Assembly: GCA_019400425.1 (NCBI GenBank)
Contig: JAFREE010000009.1
Location: 308,277 to 372,276, forward strand
Origin: Hymenochaete sp. R1
Lineage: Eukaryota > Basidiomycota > Agaricomycetes > Hymenochaetales > Hymenochaetaceae
Direction of reading: 5' to 3'
Length of the DNA: 64,000 nucleotides
In this document: one piece after another, positions 1 to 12,393 of the stretch
How positions within the stretch are numbered: position 1 is the first letter of the stretch
Layout of the letters: every line of letters begins with the position of its first letter
Position numbers and translations under genes: made by a program
Notes under the pieces: model-generated
The model's input: the letters and a program-made list of their open reading frames with translations, nothing else
Databases searched by the model: none
What the model was told of the DNA's origin: nothing

Positions 1-3000
1 CAAGCATGTATAAGCCATGCCTGGCTCTGGATATTGCCACTGCCCCATAAAATATAAGAAGATTTTATATACGGATCTATTGATATCTTACCATTCGTCC
101 TATTCGACGACTGGAAAAGCGATTTCATATAAGTTATCATAATAACAAGCCTATCACTGCCAAAATACACAAACCTTCAGGAATCCTATTGACGGTGTTG
201 ATTGTCGTTGCGAAAATATCTTCCCTTCACCCAAAGTGCCTTTGCCGGAGTTCCTCACAAGAGACAAGATAACCACCTAGAGAATAAGTCTGGTCAAAAA
301 GGGGAGGAAGAGGGAGAACTACTCTTATGACATACATCTGCTTCTTCGCCTTGATAATTATCAATGGAACGAATTTTTACCTAGGCAATATAAGATACCA
401 TCCACGTCCATATTTTAAAAAGTCAAATACCCTTTGAGTGACATTTACACGTTCGATGTCGATGTCCGGAATAGCATCACCGTCCTCTTCCTCTTTATCA
501 AGGGCCTCTTGATCTCGCTCATCAATAACAACCACCATCTCGGACTTCAAAGCATCTCGGACTTTCATGAGTTGCCCGAGATAGGCACAAAGAATAACTA
601 TGCCGCCTTCGTGAGAATAGCATCCTTGGCTAAATATCCGTTAATGTGATGCGTTCAGGAAGATCAAAGTTTGAATTCACCGTAGAAGGTAGGTTACGAG
701 ATCCTTTATCATTTCGACCTACGGAGACTATAAATCATTTTTCTCTTCGTAGACTAATAATAGCTCACCTCAAACATATTATGTTTTGAAACTGTATCAT
801 CGCCACCCCCGTTCTCCGTATTCTCATGAGTCATGAAGAAGACGTCCTGAGCCATGCCAAGGACATGTGGGTACTTCGTAACAAGATCGTGGTCTTGGAG
901 ATTGGGATAAAGCGTCTTTCTATACCCACCCTTAGTTATGAGTGTAATGTGTAGAAGGAAATGACATACCGAATTAAAGTAGAAACTTCTGGTCGCATCC
1001 TCCTCTGAACATCCAAACGAGACATAGGGAACTTTGTAGTCGAAAGTCGTTCCATCAAGGACATATCAAACTTATAGAAACGAGACCCATTGCGATTATC
1101 CATTGACAATTCTAGACGATATCAATACTTGCTGATCAAAAGGTGATCCTATGCGACTCACCGAAGTTATTGATGTTAGGACGTAGCTGGAGTGGATCTC
1201 CGATAAGGACAAGGTGCTCTATCGAATCTACCAGAGAAGCGAGAACATGAGCCTCTAGCACTTGACCCGCTTCTTCGACAAGCATCACTTTAGGTCCCAA
1301 GCCCTACCAAACAATGAGGATATATATATATTTGATGATTCCGAAGCTTACTTTCAGGAGCGATACGAGCCTTGCCGCGCCTGCGATCAACAACTATAAG
1401 CTCAATTCGTACTCTCTGCTGTGAAGATCTCACCCGTAGTGGTACAACCAATAATTTTCTTATTTCGCATGACTTGCGATCGGACCTGGATATATGTTTG
1501 ATATCAGAATTACTAAAAGAAATTTGGTCCGAACACACTCACTGCATCGTCTCTGTTCCTTCTATTGTCCCTATATTGGGCATGGCTTGCGAGTGACATA
1601 CTTAAACGTTCGCTGTTGGCATCATGCTTAGCGTCTCGATATTCTTGCAACCAGTATTCATGGAGAAGAGCCCTCTCCGTCTGCGAAAAGTTCCAGACGT
1701 CGCAGATGCCCGTTTCGGTCAGCTCTTCGAGCGTCCTGTTGCTTTGGGGTTCTTCAGGTATGACGAATTGATCGAGGTTAGCAAAAAAAGCTTGCACATA
1801 ATTGAGCCCCATGAGCCTTGCAACCCCTGAAGACGTTTGTCTGATAATTATGAGAGTTTTGGCCGGGGCAGAATGATTACCATGCAACTTACGGCGCTTC
1901 GCTGCTTCCTCCTTCAGAGCTTCCTGCTTGATCCAGACTTCGGAGAAACTTGAGGTCTTGCGCATCCCTCCAGAATGTATACAGACTTCTATCCACTTCT
2001 TTTGGTTTCCCTTTTTGACCAACCTTTCTCCAAGATTCCTCGTCCTCCGAATCGCCCTGAAGTGTATGCTGCATATGTAGGGTATGCACCCATACCGGCG
2101 GGTCCTCCAAAAATTCCACGTGATCCGGATAAGCATACCGAATATGCCCAAGTAAAGCGTCTGAGGGAACCAATGTCCCTATAACCCTCCCAAGAGCCTT
2201 CAACACTTCTTCTTCAGCTGCCTTCATGTTCTTGTAGTCGTATCTCATGGAACGATCGAAAAGCGAGCGACCAGAGTTTTTCTCGATTTCGTCTATGGAA
2301 TAGGGACGAATAGCTTCCTCCGCGAGTCGACCTCCGAGTCGTACCACGTCATTCGTGATTCCGGCATTGATGATCCCAAGAAGCATGTGATCTAGAGCGT
2401 GATTCGTAAATGCGATTAGAACGATTGGTCCTACGTTGTTCTCCACGAGAATTCGAATTAGCTCGACACCCATGAACGTCTTATACGCAGGTATCAGTAG
2501 TCTAATCAGGTCAACGTTTACGCGGCTTACCTTGCCTGTTCCAGGAGGCCTTTCGGATTGGAAAGAACGAAAAACATATCTCAACGCATGAAACATACGC
2601 CGGACACATAAAAACTCACCCTTGAATCAAAGAAACTTCGCGCGTCAAAGCATCCACCATCGACTCCACTTGACTTGGGTCGAGCTTACTCGAAGACTTC
2701 AGCTCTCTGCGAGCCCGAGCCACCGACTCTGCATCTGCGGGGTCGAGCCGCAGACTCGGAGCTTCTCCACCCAGTCGAGTATTCATCAAACTTTGAAGTT
2801 CGAACTCAAACTCCGGCCTTAGAGTATAAGCAGGGGGCTGAACTTGAACATTAGACAGAGAACCACTCGCAGGGTGGGGAAGGTACCGCGAAAATGGAAC
2901 GGTCTCGGGCATACGCTTAAGCGAATCGAGGAAAGGACGGATTGACTCGAACATCACGGACGACTCGATTAGATATCGTTCGGAGCGCGGCTTGTGTCTC

Positions 3001-5316
3001 GATCCCATGTAATCTTGAATCTTGGTATTGACTTCTGGCTTAAAGAATTGAACCCGGAGAGTCAGTCGGGTGCTGCTTTCGCGGGCCGACTCTGCTAGCT
3101 TGTCGTTTGTGCTCGTCATGACACCCATATGGACGTCTATGTTTCCCTCCGTTTTCCAAATCAATGCAATGAGGCCGCCATTCATGAGTCGCTTACTTCC
3201 AGACCCTTTCCAGTACGACGAACGAGCGCTAGCTCTCTCGCTACGAGCACTACCCGGAGGGGTATCCAACTTCAATTCCAAGACGAGGCCACGTCGCGAA
3301 TCCATCTCAAATCGGCCGAAGTCCACGTGAGTGTAGATGTTGAACATGACCGAGTCCCGATCGTCGCGAAAGTTGTAGCGCCCGCCATTTTTCTTCCTAA
3401 TCTGCGCCAGGGTAGTGCCTTTCTGATCCTGCGCCAATAGATCGCTCCTGACTACCTGTACCGAAGTGCGCAAGGGGGCACTGAATGCGAAGTCAATGAA
3501 AGTAAGTTCACAATCTCGGTCTTGTTGAAACCCACTTACAGAAACTCTTCTCTCAGAAGACGAAATTGAATGTCTAACAGGCGAGCCATACTGTCAGATG
3601 CATATGTGTGCCGTGCTTTTGGAACATTCGCAGGTAAGAAGGGCTGAATACCGCAAAGAAGTTCTTCGTCAGTCGGCGCAATCTCGATATCGCTGATGTT
3701 GACGAAGTCGTTGTCGTGTCTAGGGCCTTCATTCCTTTGGGTCCCCGGACCAATGTAGAAAGCGTCAAGGAGCTGCTGGTTTTCGGCGTTTCGATTGTCT
3801 TCACGAAACGCTTCCTCGGAGGCCACTCTGCGTTCCGTAGTTCGCTGAGCGGCTCCTGTCTCTCTCTCAACGATGCTTAAGCAAGCCTCGGAGCGTGCTT
3901 TGATGCGGTTTACGAGAAGAGAACGAACGTGTTCGGGAAGTGACTTGACTTTTGTATCCTTGAAATTTGCTGTACCTGGAACCGACCCGCATACAGCATA
4001 CGACCAATCATTGACCCATTCGTTCAGGCTTATAATGAACGGCGCTAGAGCTTCACGCTGGACAACGACATTCTTGATGCGAGTCATATACCTGAATCAA
4101 ATAATCAAACTCTAGCAACAAATACAACAGACAAAAAACTTACTCAAACAACGCTTCCAAAATAGGCGCAAAAATCGAGAGACCAGATGCTTTTGTCGAC
4201 GAGTTCTCGAAAGAACGGATTGACATATATTCTTCTAAGCATTTTCTCAGATTCATAATGACTTTACCGATATTGTTATCGAGGACCGTGTATAGCGCGC
4301 TGAATGAAACCAGGCGTTATTTCTGCATGCCATTACCGCTGAGCATTAAGAGATATTGCCTACTTTGATAAATGATTCATCGTGCTCTTCACGACAAATT
4401 TTGAAGATATGTACTGAACATAGGTTCAGTTACTTCAACCTCACGTTTCCTTCCGGTCGGAAAGACCGGAACGTACCTGGAAAAGGGGTAGATACCCATT
4501 ACAGAATGAAAGCAGGCTTATCGAATGACCAGTTGTCGAAACGTCCTGACAGAAAATATCCGCAAATAAAATCCTTCCATTATCCTGTGTAGAAGTGCCA
4601 TGGTCAGGATAACAGAATGGATCAGGAACTTTCATGGACGCACTGAAGCCATCGAGCCTAAAAGGAGCTTGCAAGACTATGAGTGCGGACTAGGACCCTA
4701 ATAATGGATACTCACTTGGCCATCTTCGTCCGACTGCGATTAGAGGAAACTTGAGTGATCGAATGGTAATTTTGGGTGTTGAAATGATGCTCACCCAAGA
4801 TTGATTCGTGGAAGTCGCACTCAGTAGGAGCTTTGAAAAAGCTGTCCGTTGAGAAGCTGTTCCAAAGCGAAAGCCGTCCCTCAAGAATCTACGAAGGTGT
4901 CCCTGCACTTCCTTTGGGTCTAAATTGTCTGAGGTGCTTTCGCGGAAGGCATCCGAGCCTGAGTTCGTAAGTCCGTCAAGCTGCGATTCAATGTTGTATG
5001 GCTCAAAGCCATTCTGCCTGTCGGCACCTTGTCTATCAGCTCGAGCCCCAATTTCGCGCATCGGAACTGCATGAATGCCTGGAGCCGTCTCGTGCTCGAA
5101 ACGGCATTCGAACGATCGAAGACAAGAGCCGGTTTCCCAGTAGAACTTGCAGACATTCCTGGGGACAGGAGGTCCGTTGAAGGTTCTCTGACTACCATCA
5201 CCGCCTCCTCGGCCTCGGCCACGCCCTTGGCCTCTTCCGCGACCTCCGCGACCTCCTCTGCCGCCCCTTTCACCTCCTCTTCCATTTCTCCAGACCAGTC
5301 CTCTATCGTCATCCAT
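1..5316 (-). CDS. ZNFX1-like SF1 helicase with RGG and CCCH N-terminus (3' end outside window)
   Basis: Probable RNA helicase of the NFX1-type zinc-finger-containing protein 1 (ZNFX1) group, which in eukaryotes acts in small-RNA silencing or RNA surveillance. The ATG at 5316 opens an Arg/Gly repeat region (residues about 10-40, RGG type), then a CCCH finger (CKFYWETGSC...CRFEH). A long helical region follows, then an SF1 core: Walker A QGPPGTGK (2531-2620, split by introns), AFTNHALDHML, Walker B-like VEEAGQ with GDPLQLRP (about 1180-1290), QRRMRP (about 990), VDNYQGEE-like IDNYQGEEAD (about 330-360), ILSLVRNSG, and motif VI SSNRTNVAISRARHGLY (1-110). The frame is still open at base 1, so the usual C-terminal NFX1 fingers would lie outside. 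At least ten short introns are needed. The family is clear; individual exon borders in 2.6-5.3 kb are less certain. Confidence 0.85.
5178..5290 (-). repeat. low-complexity RGG-coding repeat in helicase N-terminus
   Basis: A purine-rich tract on the minus strand, made of imperfect Gly-Arg codon repeats, encodes runs such as GGRGGRGGRGRGQGRGRG. RGG tracts commonly bind RNA or act as arginine-methylation targets. It sits directly ahead of the CCCH finger. Confidence 0.8.
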
Positions 5317-5946
5317 TTCGATTGTCGATAAGGTGTAGACACAGTGGGACTTCTCCGCTACGTGCTGGAAAGTGAGTCCTTGATGGGGGAATTGTTGACG
5401 TTTTGCCTGAAGCTCTTTCTACTTATAACATGCTCGACGGGCGCCTATTGTGAACACTATACAACACATATAGTTGAAGAACGGTGTCAACCCCACGCGC
5501 CTTATCTGAATACGTTAAGAGGGCAGCCTCTCTGGTTTATGGCTGAGTCCCATCCCGTCGTGACAAACAAAGCAAAGTTTCATCAGCTCCCTGCCACAGG
5601 TTTCCACACTCACGAATCACTTTCGTAACCATTTCACATCTGGAATGGAAAGCATGGAAAGCTCGTCGGTCTGCTCTGCATGCGGCGGAAGTATGCTTCT
5701 ACTGGATGTCTTCGGACTCAACGAAGCACCATCCTGTGCACGATAAGGACAGTAACGCCGCCCTGACGCTAGGAACGGGCGTCTATTTATTGGGGCGCGG
5801 CTGACTCGTGTTCAAGTTGTTGATGTATATATCGGTCACAGGATAGAAACAGAATGCCTATGAACGTTTTAGTTAGAACCCCAGAAATACGAAGTGGATA
5901 GGATAACGAATCACGTACTTGAATCTAGGGAGTCCTCCTCCCGGGT
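5317..5946. other. intergenic, upstream of the helicase
   Basis: No convincing gene was seen. A 94-codon open frame at 5344-5628 (+) starts with a hydrophobic stretch but resembles nothing and lies in the helicase promoter region. Confidence 0.4.
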
Positions 5947-6972
5947 TTAATACGGAAGAACAGCGATATAAGGCTGTGGGAGGCTATCCGGCATTGAACA
6001 AAAATAAGAGATTCTTGAAATGAACTTACGACAGATATTTCCCAATACAGTGGCCACTCACATACCTCGATCCGATCCACCGCCGACATAGCCCAATACA
6101 GAGGTCCCAAAGCAGTTTCGAGAGCGAGTTTATCACTATGTATAAAAGTAGAAGTCCTTGTGATTCCTTCGACCATTATTGATGCAAATTTTGCATCTTG
6201 AACTGGAATCCGAAGAGGCATATGGTCAGAGACTAGTCCACCGATGGACTGCTCAATTGACTATAACATAGCCAACGCGAGCTGGGCCAGGCTCGTAGGA
6301 ATGACGGGGAAAGTAGAAGCTTTTTAAGGGATGAACTCCTCGTCAAAGGCATTTCCACCTTCATTCCCGCTCTCATGTTCTATATTCACTATTCCTCAGG
6401 AAGAAATTTTCATTATATAGAACTGTTTAGATGCTGTCAAAATGACCCCAAAATAATTATTACGAGGGCTGCGGCGCACAGAGCGCACGTACCTCAACAG
6501 AGCCTCCAACGTGAGGTGTTCGCTCCATTTGTAAAAAGAACCAAACTGAAAAGTTCGAAGTGATATAGCTTCAACGTCGCGGAGATGCATAAGGAGCGAG
6601 GGCGCGTTCGACTTCAAGTTCAAGTTGGTTGAACGGAGAACATGTACAGAGAACCCGAACCGCCCGCTTCTTGCTTACAAATTGTACAAAAGCACGTGGG
6701 CTTACGTAACAATTATTCATGACTTCTCCCCAGCAGGCCATGGAACTGCTTTCTTCAGCACCGCGACTCGGAAAGCCAAGTAGCGCCTTCGAGGAAGCAG
6801 TAGATGCCGGCCGCAAATAATTGTGGATCATGGCGAGCTTTATATCTGTGATTAGCTGAAAGACACCCCTCGCAATGCTAGATACAACAAGATGGCGAAG
6901 GATCATCGAACAAAAGCGCCGCTTTCGTTTCGGCCTCTGCTCAAAGTACTCTCTGTAAGCCACTTCAGTCAT
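5947..6972 (-). CDS. unrecognised multi-exon protein (possibly decayed)
   Basis: I do not recognise this gene. Several minus-strand blocks read like coding sequence: an opening block starting MTEVAYREYFEQRPKRK (6972 down to about 6700), a block around 6500-6640 containing LLMHLRDVEAISLRTFQ, and a last block from 6221 containing KLALETALGPLYWAMSAVD. In the last block a 40-bp GT...AG intron would join to a terminal exon ending IAVLPY and a TAA at 5947. The middle blocks resemble leucine-rich spacing (SLKKLLLSPSF near 6290), so an F-box/LRR-type protein is possible but not shown. In-frame stops between blocks require splicing or decay. Confidence 0.3.
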
Positions 6973-7540
6973 TCACGGCTCCACAGGTTGCTCGGACGTT
7001 GATGTTGGCGTGTAGTTTACTTCAGAGGGGATTCTAAGTGATCCGGGTGTTCGCCGCTCAGGATGTCGTGTCACTCGTTCGAAGTTTGATCGGGAGTTCT
7101 TCCTAAGCACTCTGCCCCTCGGTCCTTGGCACTGGTCATTCCCGCTGTTCAAACCTTTATCTTCGTCCTAAATCCACAAGATAATGTATGTGTCCAGAGC
7201 TCTGAGTATCGATAGTAAGAATTGACACTATCATACAGTTTTTAGTTCGTAGCCAGTCGTTTACCGTTCTTTCGGACATTCCAATTTAACACCGCACCGG
7301 CCTTAAGCTCAAATAATTCGAGTCAATGATTCATCCTTGACATCAATGAAATTTGATGAGTCGCTGACTGACTTCATGCGGGCGCCGGTATATACCGATC
7401 TTGGGGGGTTTACGTCTGCGCCACGGCCGCTGATCGTTCGGAGCTCCTCCATTTTGCATCCGTCAACCGTCCGACTTAAAATATGGTTCCGTTGGGACCA
7501 ACAACACTGGTTGGTCCCCCTCCTGCTGTATTCGCCCACT
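6973..7540. other. intergenic
   Basis: Non-coding as far as I can read. It separates the minus-strand unknown gene from the plus-strand membrane protein and presumably holds the latter's promoter. Confidence 0.4.
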
Positions 7541-9297
7541 ATGGCCACGGAAATGTCCTGGGACTTCACTGTGAATGACATGAGTCCAATGTTCCAGTAC
7601 AGCCCATATGGTATGTAAAGTATTCTTTACCACGATTTTAAGCACGTAACGTCTGACAGTGAATGTCAGCCGACTCATCCATCATCAATGCTACGGACCA
7701 AAACAATGTCTTGACGTCTGGCTGGGTATCGTGGTACTCGGACTCCAACTTCATTGGGGTTCAGGGAGAGATTCCGTCCGGAGAGTCGTACCACTTAACT
7801 TCAATGTCAGGCGCGTCAGTAAGCCTGGCTTTTTATGGTGCGCAATTTACTGGAAAATCTCAAAGTACAATTTCGTTAATCCGATTGCAGGTATTGGGAT
7901 CTCTCTCTATGGTCAATCGAATGCCTCGTATTCAGTTGAATTTGATGGAGCCACCGTGTCAAATGCATCTCTTGATCAGAATATCTTGTTCTCAACATAT
8001 GGCAATCGTGCCGGGAATCACAACGTTGCTTTAACAGTAAATGCGGAGAGCGTTGGTCAAATTTTAAGTTTTGATAAGGCTGTCATATTGTCTGCAGCCA
8101 ACTCTTCGTAAGCGAACCCAGTACCGTTCGCCCTGTTTGTTCGAATTCATTTATCCATTCAAGGTCCCCTGGCCCTTACATCTCTACTATCAACAATCAG
8201 GACTCGAACACGTTCAAATATTCTGGAAACTGGGACACAAGTAGAGTTCTAAAAGGCATCCCTTCCGCGTCATCAACGGCTCCCTTTCATTTCACGGATG
8301 ATTTGGGAGCTTCATTCACCATGCAATTCAAAGGTCGAGCAGTGGCAATGTATGGCTCGTCCACTTGGACCCATCATGAATACTCTATTGTAAGGCAATT
8401 TAAGTTCCATAATGTCGGCTATGCTCATAAAGTGACAGACAGTCGATGGAAGTTCGCAGACTGTTAACACGACAACGAACTGGCTATTAGGAAATGAAGT
8501 GATGTACTTCAAAGATAACCTTGATCCAACCAAAATGCATACGATTTCCGTGGTTAACGTCGACGGGGCCCTCGCAGTAAACTCCGTACAAGTCATCCAG
8601 CTTGACCCGACTGGAACATCCCTTAGTCCGACCTCCTTTTCTTCCAATTCTACGAGCTCAATTGCAGGGTGAGCACCTCTTCCATTTTTTCTTTAGAAGG
8701 TGGCTCATTGCAGTGCGCAGCCAAACATCATCACAAACTAATATTGCAGTTATTGTTGGCCCAGCAGTCGCTGGCTCAGTGGTACTCACTGCAATCTGCA
8801 TCACATTACTTATGTGGTTACGGAGGCGGCGGCGGTCGGCATTGAGCACGAATCGCAGACCCGATAGCATGTCTAAAGCCGTGCCCCTCGGACCCGATTC
8901 GGGAAACCGCGCCATCCCTGTCCCATACTTCTTACCACCTCTTCCTTCGAAAAACCCAGGGAACGCTCAAACAAAAACTTCAAATCAAACTCCTTCAGTC
9001 CCCTCCTCATGGACCTCGGACGTCAAACAGAAGCCCTCATTCACTCTAGCTCCGACTCCTGCAGTGTCAATAATGCCATTTCAAGAGAAAGATCGGAATG
9101 CCTTTGGTCTTGCTCAACCTTCATCACGAAGTGGTACGTCGGATGATCGTATCAACCGCGTAGACACAAAGACACAGGTACAAAATGGACGCCCTCCGAT
9201 GAGTCCTGCGAGTGAACTGCCGAGATATACGGAGATCGCTGCTACTGCGCCTTCGAGACGTTCATTGCCTCTAATACCAAAACGTAGAGAATATTAA
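7541..9297 (+). CDS. single-pass membrane protein with two beta-sandwich-like ectodomains
   Basis: Belongs to a large agaricomycete group of hypothetical type I-like membrane proteins; ligand unknown. Six exons (7541-7610, 7670-7837, 7891-8107, 8164-8389, 8439-8668, 8721-9297) give a 495-residue frame. The N-terminus (FTVNDMSPMFQYSPY) and two repeats of a pattern with ISLYG and VAMYG strands suggest two galactose-binding-like jelly-roll modules. A Ser/Thr linker, one transmembrane helix (IVGPAVAGSVVLTAICITLL), a basic stop-transfer WLRRRRRS and a Pro/Ser-rich tail of about 150 residues follow. No classical signal peptide is seen, which is usual in this group as modelled; an upstream exon is possible. 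The intron at 7838-7890 removes an in-frame-looking segment, and without it the strand pattern breaks. Confidence 0.75.
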
Positions 9298-9711
9298 TGA
9301 CCTTTTCCATACTCATTGAGTCATTTACCTGTTGTATCGATATGCACAAACGCAGACTTGTACAAAAATAACGAGAAATGGACATTACCAATTCGCTTTA
9401 AGAAGTATTTTTTCAAATCGTTGCAGTGTCATGGCTTTCAAGTTGCAAATCCTCTCTGGGATACCCAGGGACGACCTACTCTAACTTTTGATCGACGCCG
9501 GTGTTTGAGAGAGATCGAACTATAAATAAGTGTAACTGCGAGAGCTAGCATATGGCCCATTGTCGAGTTATGACTTTGAAGATGGGCATGTTGAGACGAG
9601 GAAAAATGAAAATAATGAACAAGTCGACAGTATCTCCGGGGGGTCCATCAGGATCTATTGCTCTGAGGTAGAGAAGGTCAAGGGCGCTCGTAACAACCCC
9701 ACATGTTCAAA
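9298..9711. other. intergenic
   Basis: Lies downstream of the membrane protein gene. No coding signal beyond short open frames. Confidence 0.4.
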
Positions 9712-10175
9712 CTAGAGTACCGCTAAGGTAAATAAGTAATAAGCGACTACTGGTAGCAACTTCGTAATCTTACGAAAACGAATAGGATTTCGTGTCGTTT
9801 GAGCACCTTCACAAGCGGGGATGTTTTCATTCGGAGATGCTCTGTGTCCTTGATCAAGAACATTAACGACACAACTTCCGCCACTAAAAATGGTACCTAG
9901 TAGGATATAAATGCTGGGAACCACTGTACAGAAACAGCCACTGTATATTGTCATAGGAAGAGAGGTACGCTGCCGAGACCCGATAACCTATTTCCATACC
10001 ATATATCACTCTCTTTCGTTTCAAACTCAATCCTTGAATGTCGGCGCAATACATCAGAAGTTCCTACACTCAAAGGACCCAGTCACGGTCGCAACGAAGG
10101 GCAGTAATATTATGCCAAAGATGACGAACAGACGAAGAAGCATTCGTTTACTGGTGCTCAATGCATAGACGCGAG
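9712..10175 (-). pseudogene. fragment of a multi-pass membrane protein
   Basis: Two minus-strand pieces look like transmembrane coding sequence. One, at 10175-10070, contains ARVYALSTSKRML followed by a hydrophobic helix (FVIFGIILLPFVATV). The other, at 9954-9712, starts IYSGCFCTVVPSIYILL and ends LLPVVAYYLFTLAVL with a stop. An LRVYAL-type motif before a helix is typical of fungal DUF6533-like seven-helix proteins. No N-terminal half could be found, since the next gene ends at 10441, so a decayed remnant is likeliest. Low certainty. Confidence 0.25.
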
Positions 10176-10440
10176 CTTGAGTCAGGCCTGTGCGAAGATG
10201 TTAGCTATCTGCCGAAGGAATTTTCAAAGGCATACATATAAAACGAAACGCGGAAATGAAGATTGCATAGAGAGGTAGATTCGACTTTCCCATTATTACC
10301 AGTGTCTATATCGAAAATCGGAGTCAACGTGGGAGCATCAGACATCTTACTTACTATACGTGCAAAGCACGGATATCTAATGTATTTTTTCCAATTTTAG
10401 CAACAAGAACAAGGGCAATAGACGCGTCTCCTTCAGAGAT

Positions 10441-12393
10441 TTAGCGCCCCGGATCATCCGATCTTCTTCTCATATCCCTCGCATGGAGCCAACCTGCTAC
10501 GGAAAGTATAAGCGCACCCGCGCACACTGTCGACTGGCAAAAAAGGAGTCAATATGAGTTATGAGCCCATGAACTTAATGTCACATACCCCGCAAAAGAC
10601 GGCTGGCCTTATCCAAATCTCCCGTGATGTGAGCAACGCACCATAAATCGGAGGACCGATAAGGCTCCCAATACCTAGAAGTTTCGGCCGTCAGTTTAGT
10701 GTCACTGCTATGGAGGCTCAATGACTTACCGCCAATGCCGAATGCCACACCAATCCTAGCCCTGCGTTTTATTATGGACATTAGGTTTGCAGTCGCCATA
10801 GCTGAGGTAGGGCCATAACATACCCGACTTCAGATACGCTTCGGGAAAGGTTGGCGTATAGCGGTCCGAGAAGAGAGATAGCTGAGAAATATATGCATAA
10901 GTTAATTCACTTGGAAGTAACTTAGACTCACAAGCGCCCGAAAAGAAGCCACATAAGATTGCCATAATCACAGCGCTCGCAGCATTATTGACGGCGACGG
11001 AAAGACAGAAAATAAGAATACTGCATATTAAGATGCACGGAACAATGAGATTGAAGACCCCTGTCTTATCCACGATGATTGTCGGCAGAATACGTCCAAA
11101 TCCACTTGCGCCATTAAAAATCGATACCTGCAGTAGGATAAAATAAGTACTCGTGAGCTTCAAGGTCGCATGGAGGACCTACGATATAGAAAGCCAGTTT
11201 CACACTAACGCCCTTTTTCACTGCCTCCAATTGTAAGAAGAAGAAAGGGAAGAACACGCCTGTCACGAACAAGAAAGACCCAAAACACGTTATTAAATAC
11301 GAAGCGTCCGAGAAGAAGTTCTGCCAGTACGCTGCTTGTTGCAGAAAAGTTTGGCCCTTCTTTGGTGGGAGTCTCGTAGACATAAGGAGATTCGCAATGA
11401 TGAGCAATCCGAGGTTGAAAAATGCGCTAATTCTAACGCCCCACGCAAAGCCGACGCGACCATGAATGAGCTGATTGAGCATGATTGGGTGGACGACACC
11501 TCCGATGGCGGCTGCAGATGCGACTATGCCCATTATCACGGACCGTCGTTTCTTAAAATGATGCGCAACGACACTAAACGCAGGTACATATGCCAGCCCG
11601 ACCCCGAGCCCCAGTCCAAGCCCTTGAGCCAGAAAGATCTTGGTAAAAGGTTAAGTAACGGTGTCCATAAATTAGAAATAGGCTCACCTGGTACCATTGC
11701 TGAGGCTTTGATATTGAAACCATAAACAAGCAGAATACCTGCAACGCTGAACCCAAAGCTACTACATGACGGCTATATCAAAGATTATTATGGAATTCTA
11801 GGTTACAATAAATGGAAATTATTCACAAATATCCCATATCCATTGCATAACCAGAAAAGATTCCGACAACGAAGAGACCGAACGTCTGAGTGCTCCCAAT
11901 CCAACTAAAACATCGAATAAGCAAGAAGTTTTCTTCAAACGAAAACCCCTATGATACCTGATTGCTGAAGAAGAAAATTCGGAAAGATATTCGCGAGTGT
12001 AAAAGTCTGAAGCCAACGATAAGTCGACATACAATGTTCTTCCAATCAGCGTGCGTACCCTCATAAACACCAAAGCTATTCACATAGCTGATTGATTCCA
12101 ATTATGAGCTCCTAGCGAGGGCAATCCATGCAGAAGTGAGCTCACCCTGAGGTGCAAAACACGACAATGAATCTGATGGTCATGTCAGAGTGGATGCCAG
12201 GCAAAGGAAACGAGAACATTTCTTACGATCCAATCAAAGTTGACCACGCTTGTAACCCTCCATCTGGTATATGTATCTGACCTGGCTGTCCATTCGCTGG
12301 CTCCTTCGTGCCTAGGTCTTTGACAGTGACAGCAATGTGGTCTTTCTTCTCCAACGATTCACGACGAGAAGGGCCTACTGATGGGGATGACAT
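10441..12393 (-). CDS. MFS monocarboxylate-transporter-like permease
   Basis: Twelve-helix major facilitator of the fungal monocarboxylate porter (MCT) type, expected in the plasma membrane. Start ATG at 12393 (MSSPSVGPSRRESLEKK), then PDGGLQAWSTLIGS, the hallmark DGGxxAW entry to helix 1. It continues FIVVFCTSGYVNSFGVYE, DFYTREYLSEFSSSAIS, WIGSTQTFGLFVVGIFSGYA, LGLGLGVGLAYVPAFSVVAH, HHFKKRR after helix 4, and GFGRILPTIIVDKTGVFN in the second half. The C-terminus is GALLTSREIWIRPAVFCG, one last helix, then HARDMRRRSDDPGR and TAA at 10441. About ten short introns. Family members carry monocarboxylates or riboflavin-like substrates, and the substrate here is not predictable. It lies downstream of the adenylate-forming reductase in the same direction, so a role in export or uptake for that pathway is possible. 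Confidence 0.85.

Noticed and set aside
1320..1332. (TA)n run as a repeat element
   Set aside because: Only about six units and inside a helicase intron; not notable.
1513..2184. plus-strand frames across the helicase
   Set aside because: Antisense shadows; the minus strand carries the clear SF1 motifs.
7859..7890. 26-bp intron in the membrane protein gene starting at gtacaa
   Set aside because: Too short to splice. The donor at 7838 gives a normal 53-bp intron and restores the ISLYG strand.
12276..12296. very short intron in the MFS transporter near its N-terminus
   Set aside because: An 18-bp intron is not feasible and the frame reads through without a stop.
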